Part shown: piece by piece, positions 22,024-33,808 of the stretch
Numbering within the stretch: the first letter of the stretch is position 1
Layout of the letters: each line of letters starts with the position of its first letter
Assembly: GCA_022565555.1 (NCBI GenBank)
Contig: JAIUMN010000002.1
Span: forward strand, 1-64,000
Length of the DNA: 64,000 nucleotides
From: Candidatus Altimarinota bacterium
Lineage (GTDB): Bacteria; Patescibacteriota; Gracilibacteria; BD1-5; UBA6164
Direction: 5' to 3'
Program-made: the position numbers and the translations under genes
Notes under the pieces: model-generated
The model's input: only the letters and a program-made list of their open reading frames with translations
Database searches by the model: none
Told to the model about the DNA's origin: nothing

Positions 22024-22530
22024 ATGAACATATCAGAACTCTTTACATCAAAAACAGAAGCACGTGATATACTAAAAGATCGATATAATCTTCCTAAAAG
22101 AAGTAAAGTTCTTATCGCATTATCATTTACTGATAGTGATATAACAAATTTTCTACTTCCATGACTTGAAGTTTTACCAGTCAACTTTATAATATTTGGG
22201 AAATGAATTTCTACTATCCAGGCAAAAAATATTACCTATATTGACTCAAAAGAAAACTTTGATATGATGTGAGTAGATGCGATATTTTGAAATTGTGAAG
22301 ATATCATCCTTGAAAAAAAGATGCGTCTCTGAGTGGTACCAATTATGAATCAGAAAAATTATCTTTGAAAAATACTTTCTGAGTTTCAGCCAGCAAGATG
22401 AGAGGGGAATGCGTATCTTTATGAAGATAATTCTCCTTGGTCTGCTTATTACGCTCTTATACGCTATATAGAAAATCATAATTTCCCATACGACAATAGA
22501 AATCTTGTAAAAAATGTTGTATGAATGTAA
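22024..22530 (+). CDS. Hypothetical protein, possible glycosyltransferase remnant
   Basis: A 168-aa soluble protein, MNISELFTSKTEARDILKDR onward. The run KRSKVLIALSF and the C-terminal VVPIMNQKNYLGKILSEF followed by GEGNAYLYEDNSPWSAYYALI recall the second Rossmann lobe of glycogen-synthase-type (GT-B) glycosyltransferases. There is no nucleotide-sugar signature, so this is only a resemblance. Its stop overlaps the next gene by ten bases, so the two are probably coupled. Confidence 0.62.
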
Positions 22531-23063
22531 ATATTCCTATCTGAACTTACAATGAATCACCTTTGATAGGTGATTTTATATGACCACCAAATATCAAATG
22601 AATAATTCAAGATATTTTAGATATAAATTATTGAGATTTTGATGAGCAAATTATTGAACTTGCAAGGATGCAATTTCCCAACATATGAAATAACTTTACA
22701 GTAAGAGATGACTGAAGTATTTATAAAGTATTTATAGATGGGGGATATATCCGTTTATTAAAACGTGGCAATAATACTTTATATATTGATATGATTCAAA
22801 TGCCATGAAAATGAATTCAGGGTGTATTAGAATGTATTACTTTTGCAGTTGATAATTGACTATCGTTACTTGAATGAAAGATTCAGCCACAGAAAAAAAA
22901 TTCAACACAAAGAACAAAGATTTTATCTGAATTTTATAGTAATTTTTGATTTACTATATTAGCGTGAGAGAAGATAGAGCTTAAGCTGAATCATGAAAAT
23001 AAACACGTTTTAGTAAATAAATTAAAGTATTATCTGGAAAATTGAAAATGGTTTCGTTCTTAG
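22521..23063 (+). CDS. Hypothetical protein, possible GNAT-like C-terminus
   Basis: A 180-aa protein starting MNVNIPIGTYNESPLIGDFIG. The C-terminal part (TQRTKILSEFYSNFGFTIL) looks like the last helix-strand unit of GNAT acetyltransferases (FYxxxGF), and the middle has SIYKVFIDGGYIRLLKRG with NTLYIDMIQM beta strands. No acetyl-CoA-binding Q/RxxGxG/A motif is obvious. It overlaps the upstream gene by ten bases and is closed by a strong terminator. Confidence 0.62.
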
Positions 23064-23099
23064 AAATTAAGCATAAAAACAAAAAATTTTTGACAACTC

Positions 23100-23133
23100 A
23101 TACTTTGCCTATAAAGTAGGCAAAGTATTTTTT
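23100..23133 (+). terminator. Intrinsic terminator
   Basis: An 11-bp perfect stem ATACTTTGCCT/AGGCAAAGTAT with a seven-base loop is followed by a T run. It ends 12 bases before the topA start. Confidence 0.85.
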
Positions 23134-23144
23134 ATAGAAAAGCT

Positions 23145-25421
23145 ATGGCAAAAAACTTAGTAATTGTGGAGTCTCCATCAAAAGGGAAGACAATAGAGAA
23201 GTTCTTATGACCTGATTATAAAGTAGTTGCCTCTATGTGACATATACGTGATCTTCCTCAAAAAACACTTGGTATCGATATAGAGAATGGCTTCATGCCT
23301 GTTTATGAAATATCTGAATGAAAAGTTAAAACTGTAAATGAGCTTAAAAAACTCGCTAAAAAACATGATAGTGTCCTGATAGCAACAGATGAGGATAGGG
23401 AAGGGGAGGCGATAGGATGGCATCTATGCCATGCCCTGTCACTCAATCCAGCGGAAACAAAGCGTATCGTCTTTCATGAGATAACTAAGACAGCAATTAC
23501 AAAAGCTATTGAAGCACCTCGTACACTTGATATTGCGCTTGTTGATGCTCAACAGGCTCGCAGACTTCTTGATAGACTTGTATGATACAAGGTTTCTCCG
23601 ATACTTTGGCAAAAAATACGAAAATGACTCTCAGCTTGAAGAGTTCAGTCAGTAGCTGTAAAGCTTATAGTTGAGCGTGAACGTGAGATACAAGCATTTA
23701 TTCCGAAAGAAAGTTGGGCGCTTAAAGCTGAGCTTAACCATCAAGGAAAAACTTTTAAAGCTGAGTTTCATAAGCTTGATGGAAAAGTAAAGAAACTTCT
23801 TTCTCAGGCTGATACTGAAAAACTTCTTTCGGTGCTATGAAGTGATATTAATAAATTAAGTGCGAAAAAAAATAGTAAAAATACTCTTGAGCTACATTCA
23901 TCTCTCAAGCTTGATTTTATACTCAAGGAAAGCATAGTCAAAGACTCAAAAAGAAGTCCGTGAGCACCTTTTACCACTTCCACTCTTCAGCAAGAAGCTT
24001 CTCGAAAGTATGGATTTTCCGTAAAGCAAACTATGAGTGTAGCGCAGAAATTGTATGAAGGTATGGACTTATGAAATGGTGAGCGAGAAGGACTTATAAC
24101 TTATATGAGAACTGATAGTCTTTTTCTCTCAGATCTTGCTAAAAAACAAGCCGCTTCAGTAATAGAAGAGCATTTTTGAAAAGAGTACCAAAAAACTCGT
24201 AATTACAAAACAAAGTCTTCATGAGCTCAAGAAGCTCATGAAGCTATCAGGCCAACAAACCTTGCTCGAACTCCTGAGAGTCTCAAATGAGCACTTGATC
24301 CACAACAATATAAGCTCTATACATTGATATGGAAGCGTACTCTTGCGAGCCAAATGGAAGATGCGATTGTTGAAGTAACAAGTTATCATTTAAGTCCAAG
24401 TATTGCAGAGTCTCAAAGTTGGCTTGCAAAATGAGAAGTAATACGTTTTGATGGATTTATGAAGCTTTATATCGAATGAAATGATGATGAAGAGGAAGAA
24501 GTTGATGACTGACTCCTTCCACTTATGTCCGAATGAGATATAGCAGTTTCACAAAATATATCTTGATTACAGAATTTTTCTCGACCCCCAGCTCGTTATA
24601 CTGAAGCTAGCCTTGTAAAAAAACTTGAATCTGAAGGCATAGGAAGACCATCGACTTATGCCCCAACTATCTCAACTATTATCGATAGAGGTTATGTTGA
24701 AAAAAATGATAAAAAACAGCTTGAACCAACAGAAATTGCTCCTATAGTAAATGATTTTCTTGAAGAACATTTCAAAGATATGATGCAGTATAGCTTTACA
24801 AAAAATATTGAAGAAGAGTTTGACAAAGTTGCTGAATGAAAGCTAGAATATCAAGTTATGCTTGAGAAATTTTACACCTGAAGTCTTCAAAAAAATATTA
24901 CTTCTGCAACAGAGAATGCTGAAAAAATAGTTCAAAAAGTTTGAAGAAAGTGCCCAAGTTGTAAAGAGTGAGACCTTATATATAAATTCTCAAAAGGTGG
25001 GAAGTTCATAGGCTGTTCTAATTATCCGGAATGTAAGCATATAGAACAACCTGAAGAGGAAAAAACAGCCCTTGATGCTCTTAAGGCAAAATATGAAGGA
25101 AGACCATGTCCTGACTGAGTTGAAGGAACTATTGTAGTTAAGACGGGGAGATTTTGACCATTCCTTGCTAGTAGTGAGTACCCGAGAGTTAAATGGATAG
25201 GAAAGATAAAATCAGAGAAAGATGAACTTCTTGAAGAGATACTTCAAAAGAGATGACTTCTTGTAGATGAAGAAACAGGAGAGGAAATGGTAGTAAAGTG
25301 ATCAAAACGTTGACCATTCCTTGCCGCAAAACGTTATCCTGAAGTTAAGATAGCAAAAAATATTCCAAAAGATGTTTGGGAAGAACTGAATAATCGACTT
25401 ACTGAAAACACTGAAGCTTAA
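23145..25421 (+). CDS. topA: DNA topoisomerase I (type IA)
   Basis: Relaxes negative supercoils through a 5'-phosphotyrosine intermediate. 758 aa. The Toprim domain opens [20 protein letters not shown] and has [16 protein letters not shown] with the metal-binding acidic cluster. The catalytic tyrosine is Y320 in LITYMRTDS. The gate domains include [15 protein letters not shown] and [12 protein letters not shown]. The C-terminus has one intact four-Cys zinc ribbon (CPSCKEGDLIYKF then GCSNYPECK) and two degenerate repeats ([26 protein letters not shown]-like). Many conserved glycines are TGA. Its terminator overlaps the end of the convergent LysM gene. Confidence 0.96.
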
Positions 25422-25436
25422 GCTTCAGTGTTTTTT
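25408..25436 (+). terminator. Intrinsic terminator after topA
   Basis: A 12-bp perfect inverted repeat (25408-25419 with 25420-25431) around GAAGCTT/AAGCTTC, followed by T. It contains the topA stop codon and touches the stop of the convergent LysM gene. Confidence 0.85.
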
Positions 25437-28400
25437 ACTCTGCTGCAATTTGTTGATCTGGACTTATTATTTTTTTAACTCTTTGACTTTGTTCTAATAC
25501 TAATAGTTTAGTATTTCTAAGTCGTATAAATGCTTCTCATTTTTCATTAACTCAGATTTTATATTCTCAATCACTATAATTATCTGTTCCATCACCTCTA
25601 GTATTTCAAAAAATTATTTTATCATCCGGAATTCATATACTATCATTTCTGCGTCGTACCTTTATTTGATGAATATAAGTATCTATATCGGAATCTCGGA
25701 CTTTCTCTATATTGTTTAAGAAAAATCTCGAATTCTTTGGTGTCATTGAAAATTTATTTTGTATATTTTCTATAGTATAGGGGATTCATTTTACTATTTT
25801 ACTAGCAAATATAAAAGGTACTTTTAGTATCTTAGCTGTTTTTGGAGTAAATTCTTCAAGAGCAGCAATTCTATTAAAGGCTTTGAGAGTAGAATTATAT
25901 TGCTTTTGAAGTTCTTTTATATTTTTTACCTTTATTCATAATTTTTCTCTTTCTTCTGCATTTTTCAATGCTTTATTATACTTCTCTTTCTTCTTTTTTA
26001 ATCTTCTGTAATCATCTTTCCATTGTCATCTTACAAGTCCAGATCAAAGCATCTTAGCCCATCTATTGAGTAAAAGAATTATTGGAAGTAAAGCTCAGGT
26101 AAGTATGATTACTTTATTTTTATCTACAAGTTCAGGCTTTTGAATCCTATCAGTTACTCGCTCTTGATTTCCGTTATATCTAAAAAAGGCCCTTCGTAAT
26201 TCATCACTTCAAGATAATTCCGTCGTTGTTGGGAAGTATGAAGTACTTATATTATGATTTCTTAAAAATTCCTTCAACTCAGAGTCTCTGTGTAGCCTAT
26301 ATATTTCCTCACTAAATTCAGTATTTCATTGAGTGTTTGAAATACGTTCCAATGTTGACTCTAATGATTGAAGTATTGTTATATCCTCAATCGTAATATC
26401 CGGATGAGATATGTATACCTGAAGTATCTCTAAATATCTCTCTAGATGTCGACGAAATGTCCATTCATTATATATAGTTTGCCCGAGCCTATTATTTTGT
26501 ATAACAGGATATCATATACCTACATCTCCATATCTTTGTCTTATTATATCTAGAAAACGTAATATATGATTTTCAGCAAATATTATTTTTTGAACACGTT
26601 CTCACTTATGATTTGCTAGTATAACAGCGTTATCAAAATCTAATAGCTCTACTTCTGATATATCACCTCAAGCTCTTATAAATTGTTCGATAATATTATT
26701 AAGTAAACTACTGCTTACTCTTTCTTCCATCACAAGTAATTCAAGTATTTTTCATACTATATTACTATTACTCCCATCATTGAGGCGTAATAATTGCATC
26801 AAAAGTCATTCTATTGACCTATGGTTTTGTGGATCTGTATTGAGTTCATTAAATAATTGACGTACTATTTCTATATCTTCATTAACTCTTTCAGGATATG
26901 TTTGAGCTATATTATCAATATATATTTTTAGTTCCAGTAGTCTATTATCTCAACTTGATTCACCAAGGACAAATGATAAATATTGATATACTACTCCTCA
27001 CGGTTGCAGATTAGCTCCTCATACTCATCGCAATACAGGATATCTTACCTGAAAATCACCCATAGAATTTATACGTGGAAAACTATGCGGTATAGTAATT
27101 CAAATACCTTCTAACTCCTCAATTATTCAGGTATTTTCTCTTATGTAAGCAGTTATTTCATCATAAATATTACTCCATCAACTTTGTTCTAAATTATATA
27201 CTAAGTCTTTTGCACCTCTTCTTGATGCAAAGTGAGTCTGAAGTCACCATATAAATTCTCTATAAAATTGATTACAAGATTCGCAAGGATTTACATATGA
27301 TTCATTTGCCAAAATGAAAGCAAGCATTCCACGTACCATATCATTTGTGGTAACTGATTCTATTAACTCCATATCTAAACTTCTATTTCAGTTTGCTTCA
27401 TAGAGGACAAGATTGTTACTTGGAAGTTGTCGTATAAGATCAATATAATTTTTGATATCTCTCGTTGCTATAATGATACTATCACCAGGAATAAGGCGAG
27501 ATTTTCCAAGTGTACTCGGTGATAAAAAATACTCAGCAAATTGATTTCTCTGAACACTTGTGAAGTCTCTGAGATATTCTGCATATTCTCTATCAAGCTG
27601 TATTTCAAGTTGTGTGAGTAACTGTGTCGGTACACCTCTTCAAAATACTACCACCTCTACAAATGGTCTATCATCTTGAAGTCTTAGTAATTCTATATAT
27701 TCTCTTTCACGCTGCCAGAGATATCTATTAAACCATCTTTCTATTATTGTAAGACTTTCTTCATCTACTCAATAAAACGGTATAGCGGCGTTGATATTTG
27801 TCGCTCCATCATTCCAGCTTGCTCATCCTGCAGCTTGATATCAGAACATTTGATGAGCTCTTGAGTGGATACTATATATATCATCAATAACACCTCTTTC
27901 TTCATCAGTAAGTTCTGATATATGTTTTCCAAATACTTGGAGAGATATTTCGCTTAAATATCTCGCTTGCACGTCATCTCAAATTCCTGCATAGATAAAG
28001 CTTTGTGGAAGTATATTTTGAAGTATTTCTCATCTCACACCTATTGCGTGCATTGATTCAACTCGTACTCTAGGCTCTATAAGTGAGGTGAAATAAAATC
28101 ATCTTCCGCTTAAATGTGCTTCTTGGTAATTTTTTCCAACTAGAAATGGATAGAGGAAACGTACCCTCATCTCCATTTGTCTTCTTCCGAGAGCACTGCA
28201 CATATCTGATTCTCAAACTTGAAGTCAATCAATTACTACACTCCCACTTATCGAAATCGTACTATCTTGATAGATGCGAATCGTATCGTCGCCGATACCT
28301 TGACTAATACTTAAAGGTACTCAGTTTATCTCTATATCAATAATGTCTCAAAAATGTCTAATATTTTCTCTTAGCACTCTATCAGGAATAGTCCTCATGG

Positions 28401-29508
28401 TAAATATATCTCACTGATCTTTAATGTAATATATCAGAAAATCCTCTAAACTTATTCATTCTGTTCCTATTTCTTCCCAAGGTAGCTCTATTTCAGATGC
28501 TATAAATGTACTTGTTGTGTTTCAGGTAAATAAAAAACTATGGGAGTTTGGTTCTCTTGTTTCCCATCCTCCATTCTGACTTGCGATTTGCCCCGCACTC
28601 CTAGTGCCACTAAATAATGCAGGAATAAATGTTCCGGGAACTCCCTGCTCCCTAAGATATTCTCATAATTCTATTTGAGAATTTAAATAATCCTCGGTAA
28701 ATCATTGTTGAATAATTCTAGATTGGTTTCATAAAAAGGCTCGATCAAACATATGACGAGTATCAAAATGCCTTTCAAATTGACCAGTTTCTAATGCCTT
28801 TGGTCATATATGCCAAGCATTCACTCATTCTTCGACTATAAAATGATATGCTCATCAGGGTGCAAGCTCTGGGTGCTCAGGTCATAAAAGATAATATATT
28901 GCTCTTTTAATAAGGTGCATACATGTCGCATTACATTGATGTGCAATATCTGGCATGACACTACGAGGTCCAAGTGCTTTCGATTGATTATTCAGTAATT
29001 GTGTAAGTACTTGATATCATTGTTCCAATCAGAGTGATGGACTTGTTGGAAATACCCTATATCAATATTCATTTCTTATTGTATCAATGTCTCACGATTC
29101 TAAAAGATTAATAATCTCTTGCATGCGTTCTTGTTCAATAAATCTTTCTCTGAGTTCATTCATACGCTCATTTCATCTTTCAGTAAGGATGATAATTTCT
29201 GCTCAGGCACGTATTCTATTTGGATCCCAGTCTTCATAACCAGGACAATTACTTAAAAATCTCTGTAAATTTTCAATACTAAATCAATACTCTTGTGCGA
29301 TTCTTCAAAGGTTATCACCCCTTCTAACTGCATAGTATTGTGTAAGTCAACTGCTTGATAAAAAGCTTGACGAAGGATCACAAGCTGTAAGTACATCTTG
29401 TATTTCTCAGCTTACATTATTAGCTGTTGCTTGAATAGGTCAAAAAACTGCTCAAATTCAAATCCAAGCAGCTGTTGTGTATCAACGTAATCCTCAGGAG
29501 GTTTTCAG
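25435..29508 (-). CDS. Very large exported LysM-domain protein
   Basis: A 1,357-aa protein if started at the CTG at 29508. No ATG, GTG or TTG lies in frame upstream before a TAA, and the signal-peptide-like stretch (residues 7-30, ending QATA) begins right after. A LysM domain follows at about 58-108 (VRRGDNLGRIAQEYGFS), fitting peptidoglycan binding. The next thousand residues are unrecognised. A segment near residue 800 (HSFPRINSMGDFQVRYP) faintly recalls lysozyme-like folds. A membrane helix sits near 1128-1146 (VIILTGALLPIILLLNRW), followed by a Lys-rich coiled coil and a C-terminal cytoplasmic-looking tail. The true start is uncertain. It lies downstream of lgt and the rhomboid gene. Confidence 0.8.
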
Positions 29509-29571
29509 ATGTATAACTTTACAAGTTAAATGGTTGTATTACTATAATTATGTAAATATATATGTCAATAT

Positions 29572-30114
29572 TTAAATATATTTTTTATAATAGTTGTATC
29601 AAAACCAAAATATGACTCAAAAAATTGCTCCTCATAGATGTCACAAGAGACTGATTCCTGGGATAAATCATATCATAATATTAACTATAAGAGCTGTGAT
29701 TCCACCTTGATAATCAGGGTGCCTTACACTATAAAGTTCTAGCGTGTAGTATGCAAGTATAGCCATTGCAAATCAACTCATTCATACAGTATTTACTCCA
29801 GAGACGAAAGTAATCAGGACTCAGAGGAATATAGAAGTCAAAATAAAAAAAAGAAACATTTTTTGATATCATAAAGTCCGTTCTATGGCATTTCAAAAAT
29901 ATCAGACAAATACTACATTAAACGCAAGATGAAGAATGCTTCCATGCAAAAGTTGAGAACTAAAGAATTGTGTTACCCATATATGATATTCTCATGTAGT
30001 ATAAAAAAACCTATTTATACCAAATAGATATAACTCTGGAAATAGCGATAGTGCTAGAAATGTTATAATCGAAGCTCAGATTATGAGCGTGTTTGTAAAG
30101 GTGAAGTTATTCAT
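29572..30114 (-). CDS. Rhomboid family intramembrane serine protease
   Basis: A 180-aa multi-pass membrane protein with the rhomboid landmarks in order: the SSQLLHGSILHLAFNVVFVGYFG helix pair, GMSGFAMAILAYY carrying the GxSG catalytic serine, and GHLGGAIFGVIFW carrying the catalytic histidine and GG-FG packing motif. Several of these glycines are TGA, including ones next to the serine and histidine. It starts one base after the lgt stop codon (TAACATG), so the two are cotranscribed, with the LysM giant probably third in the operon. Confidence 0.9.
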
Positions 30115-30115
30115 G

Positions 30116-30871
30116 TTATTTTTTTGATATTTTTATATATAGATAGGTTCAGATAAAAATCATTGGAATACTTAATAAGCTTCCATGAGTCAAAAATCAA
30201 AAGTGGTATCAAATATACGTATCTGGCATACGTATAAATAACTCGGTAAAGGTTCTGAAAATACCGTATCAGATTAAAAATATAGTTTCTATTTGTCATG
30301 AAAACTTTCTTCGAGTCCAGAAATAACACAATATAAGAAAAAGAAGGAATCATTCTGTAAATGCTTGAAATAGGGGAGAGGGGAAAAAGCTTCACTCAGA
30401 TGTCTGTACTGCAAGAAATCACTCATATGGAAATCAGAGAAGTTCTTTGTTTATATAGTTTCCTATTCGCCCAAAAAATATTCCGAGTGCTGCAAGTGGT
30501 GCTATAGTGTCAAATGTATCAAGATAAGACTTTTTATATCTTTTAGAAAAGTATAAAAGCATAATAATGACTCCTATAAGCCCTCCATGAAAACTCATTC
30601 CTCATTCATGAACTGCAAGAAGTCACCAGAATGGAATTTCAGAACGGAAATCAATAAAAAGACTTGGGTTATAGAAAATTGCAAAACCAAGTCTTCCTCA
30701 AAGAAATACTCAAAGAAATACTAAGAAAAATAGACTTTCAAGCTCCTTCTGTGAATATTTTTTGAGATACCATAATATAAAGTAACCGCTAGTAAATGCC
30801 AAGACATACATAAGCCCATAGTAGCTCGGAGTAAGGGAGAGTCAGAATATTTCCGTTTCAAAAATATACAT
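30116..30871 (-). CDS. lgt: Prolipoprotein diacylglyceryl transferase
   Basis: Membrane enzyme that attaches diacylglycerol to the lipobox cysteine of prelipoproteins. The 251-aa protein matches the family: SYYGLMYVLAFTSGYFIL at the N-terminus, GGRLGFAIFYNPSLF, then AVHEGGMSFHGGLIG, and the signature GIFFGRIGNYINKELLG with the essential arginine and asparagine. The C-terminal part has the FWTRRKF and GIFRTFTELFIRMPD stretches. The start ATG at 30871 fits the usual N-terminal length. Confidence 0.94.
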
Positions 30872-30961
30872 AAAGAAGAATAAGATATTATATAAAAATG
30901 GCTCTTATAAGCCATCATATCAAAAAATAGAAAAAAGTATATTAAAACAGATACTTATTAT

Positions 30962-30990
30962 TTGACAATACTTATTTATTATGGTGTAAT
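30962..30990 (+). promoter_or_regulatory. Candidate sigma-70-type promoter for the M23 peptidase gene
   Basis: A perfect TTGACA (30962-30967), a 17-base spacer and TGTAAT (30985-30990), with TG-G just before the -10 as in an extended -10. It lies in the 244-base gap between divergent lgt and the M23 gene, about 125 bases before that ATG. The long leader shows no clear structured element. Confidence 0.7.
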
Positions 30991-31115
30991 ACAATTACAG
31001 AAATAAATTATGTACATTAATTATAAATAGTCAAATAGTGATATATATCTTTATACTAACCACATATAGAAGAATATCAAGAAGAAAATCACAATTTTAT
31101 ATCTCATAATTGCTT

Positions 31116-33488
31116 ATGAAAACAAATATACAAAAAGTCTGAGCAAGCCTTGCACTTATAGGACTTATGTTCCATATGCTTCCGGTATCTCTGGTATCTG
31201 CGAATACTTCTTCAGAAATTATTTTTCCACTAAAAGAAGTATCAAAACTAGAGTGTCGTTTTGAAAAGTTTCACCTTCTCTGATCTGAGTGTCGTAAACA
31301 AATGCCGCTTATAAAAAGTTCTGATTATGAACGTTACGCTACACTTAATGGTTGATATAATAGATATACCCGTCTTTATACTGTACTTCATGGTGCGAGT
31401 TACCGTTATGGTTGGGATGTTGGTATGTGAGGACATCACGGAATAGATATTGCAACAGCTGAAGGTACTCCTGTTTACTCTATTGCTGATGGAACAGTTA
31501 TAGCAGCATGAACAGCACTTTGATGGGGGAAGTATGTATCTATTGAACATACTATTAGATGACAAAAAATAGTTTCAAACTATGCCCATCTTCATACTCT
31601 TGAAGTTAATGAGGGTGATAGAGTGCGAGTAGGTGTACAAATAGGTACAGTAGGAAATACTTGAAACTCAACAGGAAATCATCTTCACTTTCAGATTGAT
31701 AGACCACATACATTTCACCCTTGGCACTATAATTCTTGAACTTGTCCGCTCTCATATAATAATCAAATAAATACTAACGAATGTCTCGGAGAACTTCATA
31801 GACAAACAATTGATCCTATAGTATTTTTTGAAACACACTGAGCAGTAGTTAATACTCCGATACAAGTAGTTCCGAGTAACCCAAATACTCAGCAACCAGC
31901 TCCTACGCAAAATACACAAACTTCAAGCTCTTGAGTTGATATGAGCGTCTTTAATAGAACTGTATATATTGGGTATTCACTTACTGATACTCGAAGTGTA
32001 CAACAAATAATGAAAGATCTTTGATACTATAACGAAGTAATTACTTCAAATTATGAAGATGTAGTAGAGGCAGTAACAAACTATCAACTTGATAGTGGAG
32101 TGATTAGTTCACGAGATGATGAATGAGCTGGATGGTTTGGTCCACGTACTAGATCTCAGGCTAAAGTAGACTATGATAGATTTCTCGCAAACAATAGTCT
32201 CTGAGTTACTATACAAGATACACCACAAACTTCAGATCCAGTAGCGCAAAATCAAACCCCAGTTATCAGTCGAGAAAATCTGATGACTCGTGAAGAAATA
32301 GAAGCAATGGAAATCGCAGAGTTTCTTAAAAATCACACACTAAACTTTAATAATACATTTTCTCAACTTGATACTTGAAGTTCAAGAACTATGCAAATCG
32401 TTTTTAATACGGAAAGAGGAAGAGGATTTAGAGGGAATACACCAGGAGAAATACACTTTGAGTTCAATAGTGATGTTATAGATGTATTCCCAAGAAGTTT
32501 TTACAACTTTACCGATGGTATAAGAGATATACGTATAACAGGAAAAAATACAGGGCATACAACGCTTCACGTAAAACTTTGAGATGTCATACTTCGAACC
32601 TTCTCTCTCTCAGTATGACAAGCCTGAGTACAATCAGGAGTATCTTGAGGAAAGATATATACGCAAAATCAGGTAGTTCTTTGAGAAGATAACAGAGCTA
32701 TTGTACTACTAAGAGATGAACATGGGAATAGAATAGTAAGAAAAGAGTTTGATGGAACATTTCACATAAACGGAGGAGATAATATTAAATACTGTCTGAA
32801 AAGATGAACTCTTCAAAATATTAGAGCAACATTTGCAAGGACTTGTCATGATGAGGAATATACAGACACTCTAAGCTTTAGTTATAAAGATACTATATGA
32901 GGACTACTTCTCTTTGATTATAAGATACTTACAGAAAATAAAGTTGAACTTCGAGTAATGGCTAATGCCTGAAATACACTTACAAGACAGAGTCTTACAG
33001 TAAATGCTCCAAAAAATCTTCGCCCAAGTCATCCGTATTTTAATGAAATAGTACAAGGTATTAAGGCTTGAGAACTCTCTGGTTTTAGAAATGGCTACTT
33101 CCTTGAAGATGAAAGCCTAACTCAAAGACAAGCAAATACTTGGATAGGAAATATTATGCGAGAACGAAATATAAATACATGAAAACTTGAGGCATTACGT
33201 AATGAGCCTAATGGTGTATTTATCCCAGTAACTCGAAAAGAGTTTCTCACACTTGCATCAAAGTATCTTTGAGGACAAAGCGTACAAACTTCATGACAAC
33301 GTTACTTAGATCTTGATGCAAATGGGCAAACTCTTGTGGCAAGCACACTATGACCACAGTATAGCTGGAGAGATAATTTCTGAAATAATTACTTTCAACC
33401 AGATGCTACTATTAAAAGATGAGAGGCAGTATATCTTCTTTCAGAACTCTTGAAAACACAGTGAAGGTGAAGTGTTGCTGCAAGATAA
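31116..33488 (+). CDS. Exported M23 metallopeptidase with peptidoglycan-binding and SLH-like regions
   Basis: A 790-aa envelope protein with a signal peptide (residues 1-28, ending SLVSA). The M23/LytM endopeptidase domain spans about 90-240: GGHHGIDIATAEGTPVYSIADG with first zinc ligands, YAHLHTLEVNEGD, and NHLHFQIDRP with the HxH motif. A putative peptidoglycan-binding domain (SVQQIMKDLGYYNEVI then GWFGPRTRSQAKVDYDRF) follows near 285-345. A long beta-rich region comes next, and the C-terminus has SLH-like repeats (LTRQSLTV, VTRKEFLTLASKYLGG, IKRGEAVYLLSELL). It probably cleaves peptide bridges in cell-wall remodelling. A 66-aa gene follows 36 bases later. Confidence 0.93.
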
Positions 33489-33524
33489 TAGATGTTAAAC
33501 TTTTAGTAATATAATTTACATACC

Positions 33525-33725
33525 ATGAAAACACAAAAACAATTACCTTATGCTCCTGTAGTAGAGCAAGCACTTATAAGCTATAACAACTCTATAAATC
33601 AAGCACTTGAAGCAGTTCAAAAACTTGAAGCAATAGCAATAACTGCTCGACTCTCTCAGATGTTCTGAGTAAAAGAACAGCAGGCTGCCGAAATGATACA
33701 ACAAGACTATCTTATAGCAGCATAG
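33525..33725 (+). CDS. Small helical hypothetical protein
   Basis: A 66-aa protein, MKTQKQLPYAPVVEQALISY onward, that is almost wholly helix-forming (INQALEAVQKLEAIAITARL) with a single TGA near the end. No membrane segment or motif. It follows the M23 gene by 36 bases and is closed by a terminator, so it is likely the last gene of that unit. Confidence 0.58.
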
Positions 33726-33741
33726 AGGTATATTAAAAAAT

Positions 33742-33773
33742 AAAAAAATAGATTTGCAAAAGTCTATTTTTTT
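33742..33773 (+). terminator. Intrinsic terminator
   Basis: A 13-bp A/T-rich stem with one G-U pair around ATAGATT/AGTCTAT, with T run, ending the M23 unit. Confidence 0.75.
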
Positions 33774-33808
33774 ATTACATTGAGAAAAATATTATTGAAT
33801 ATGAATAT

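Noticed and set aside
23090-23115. TTGACA and TATAAA as a topA promoter
   Set aside because: Only 14 bases separate the boxes and they overlap a strong terminator stem.
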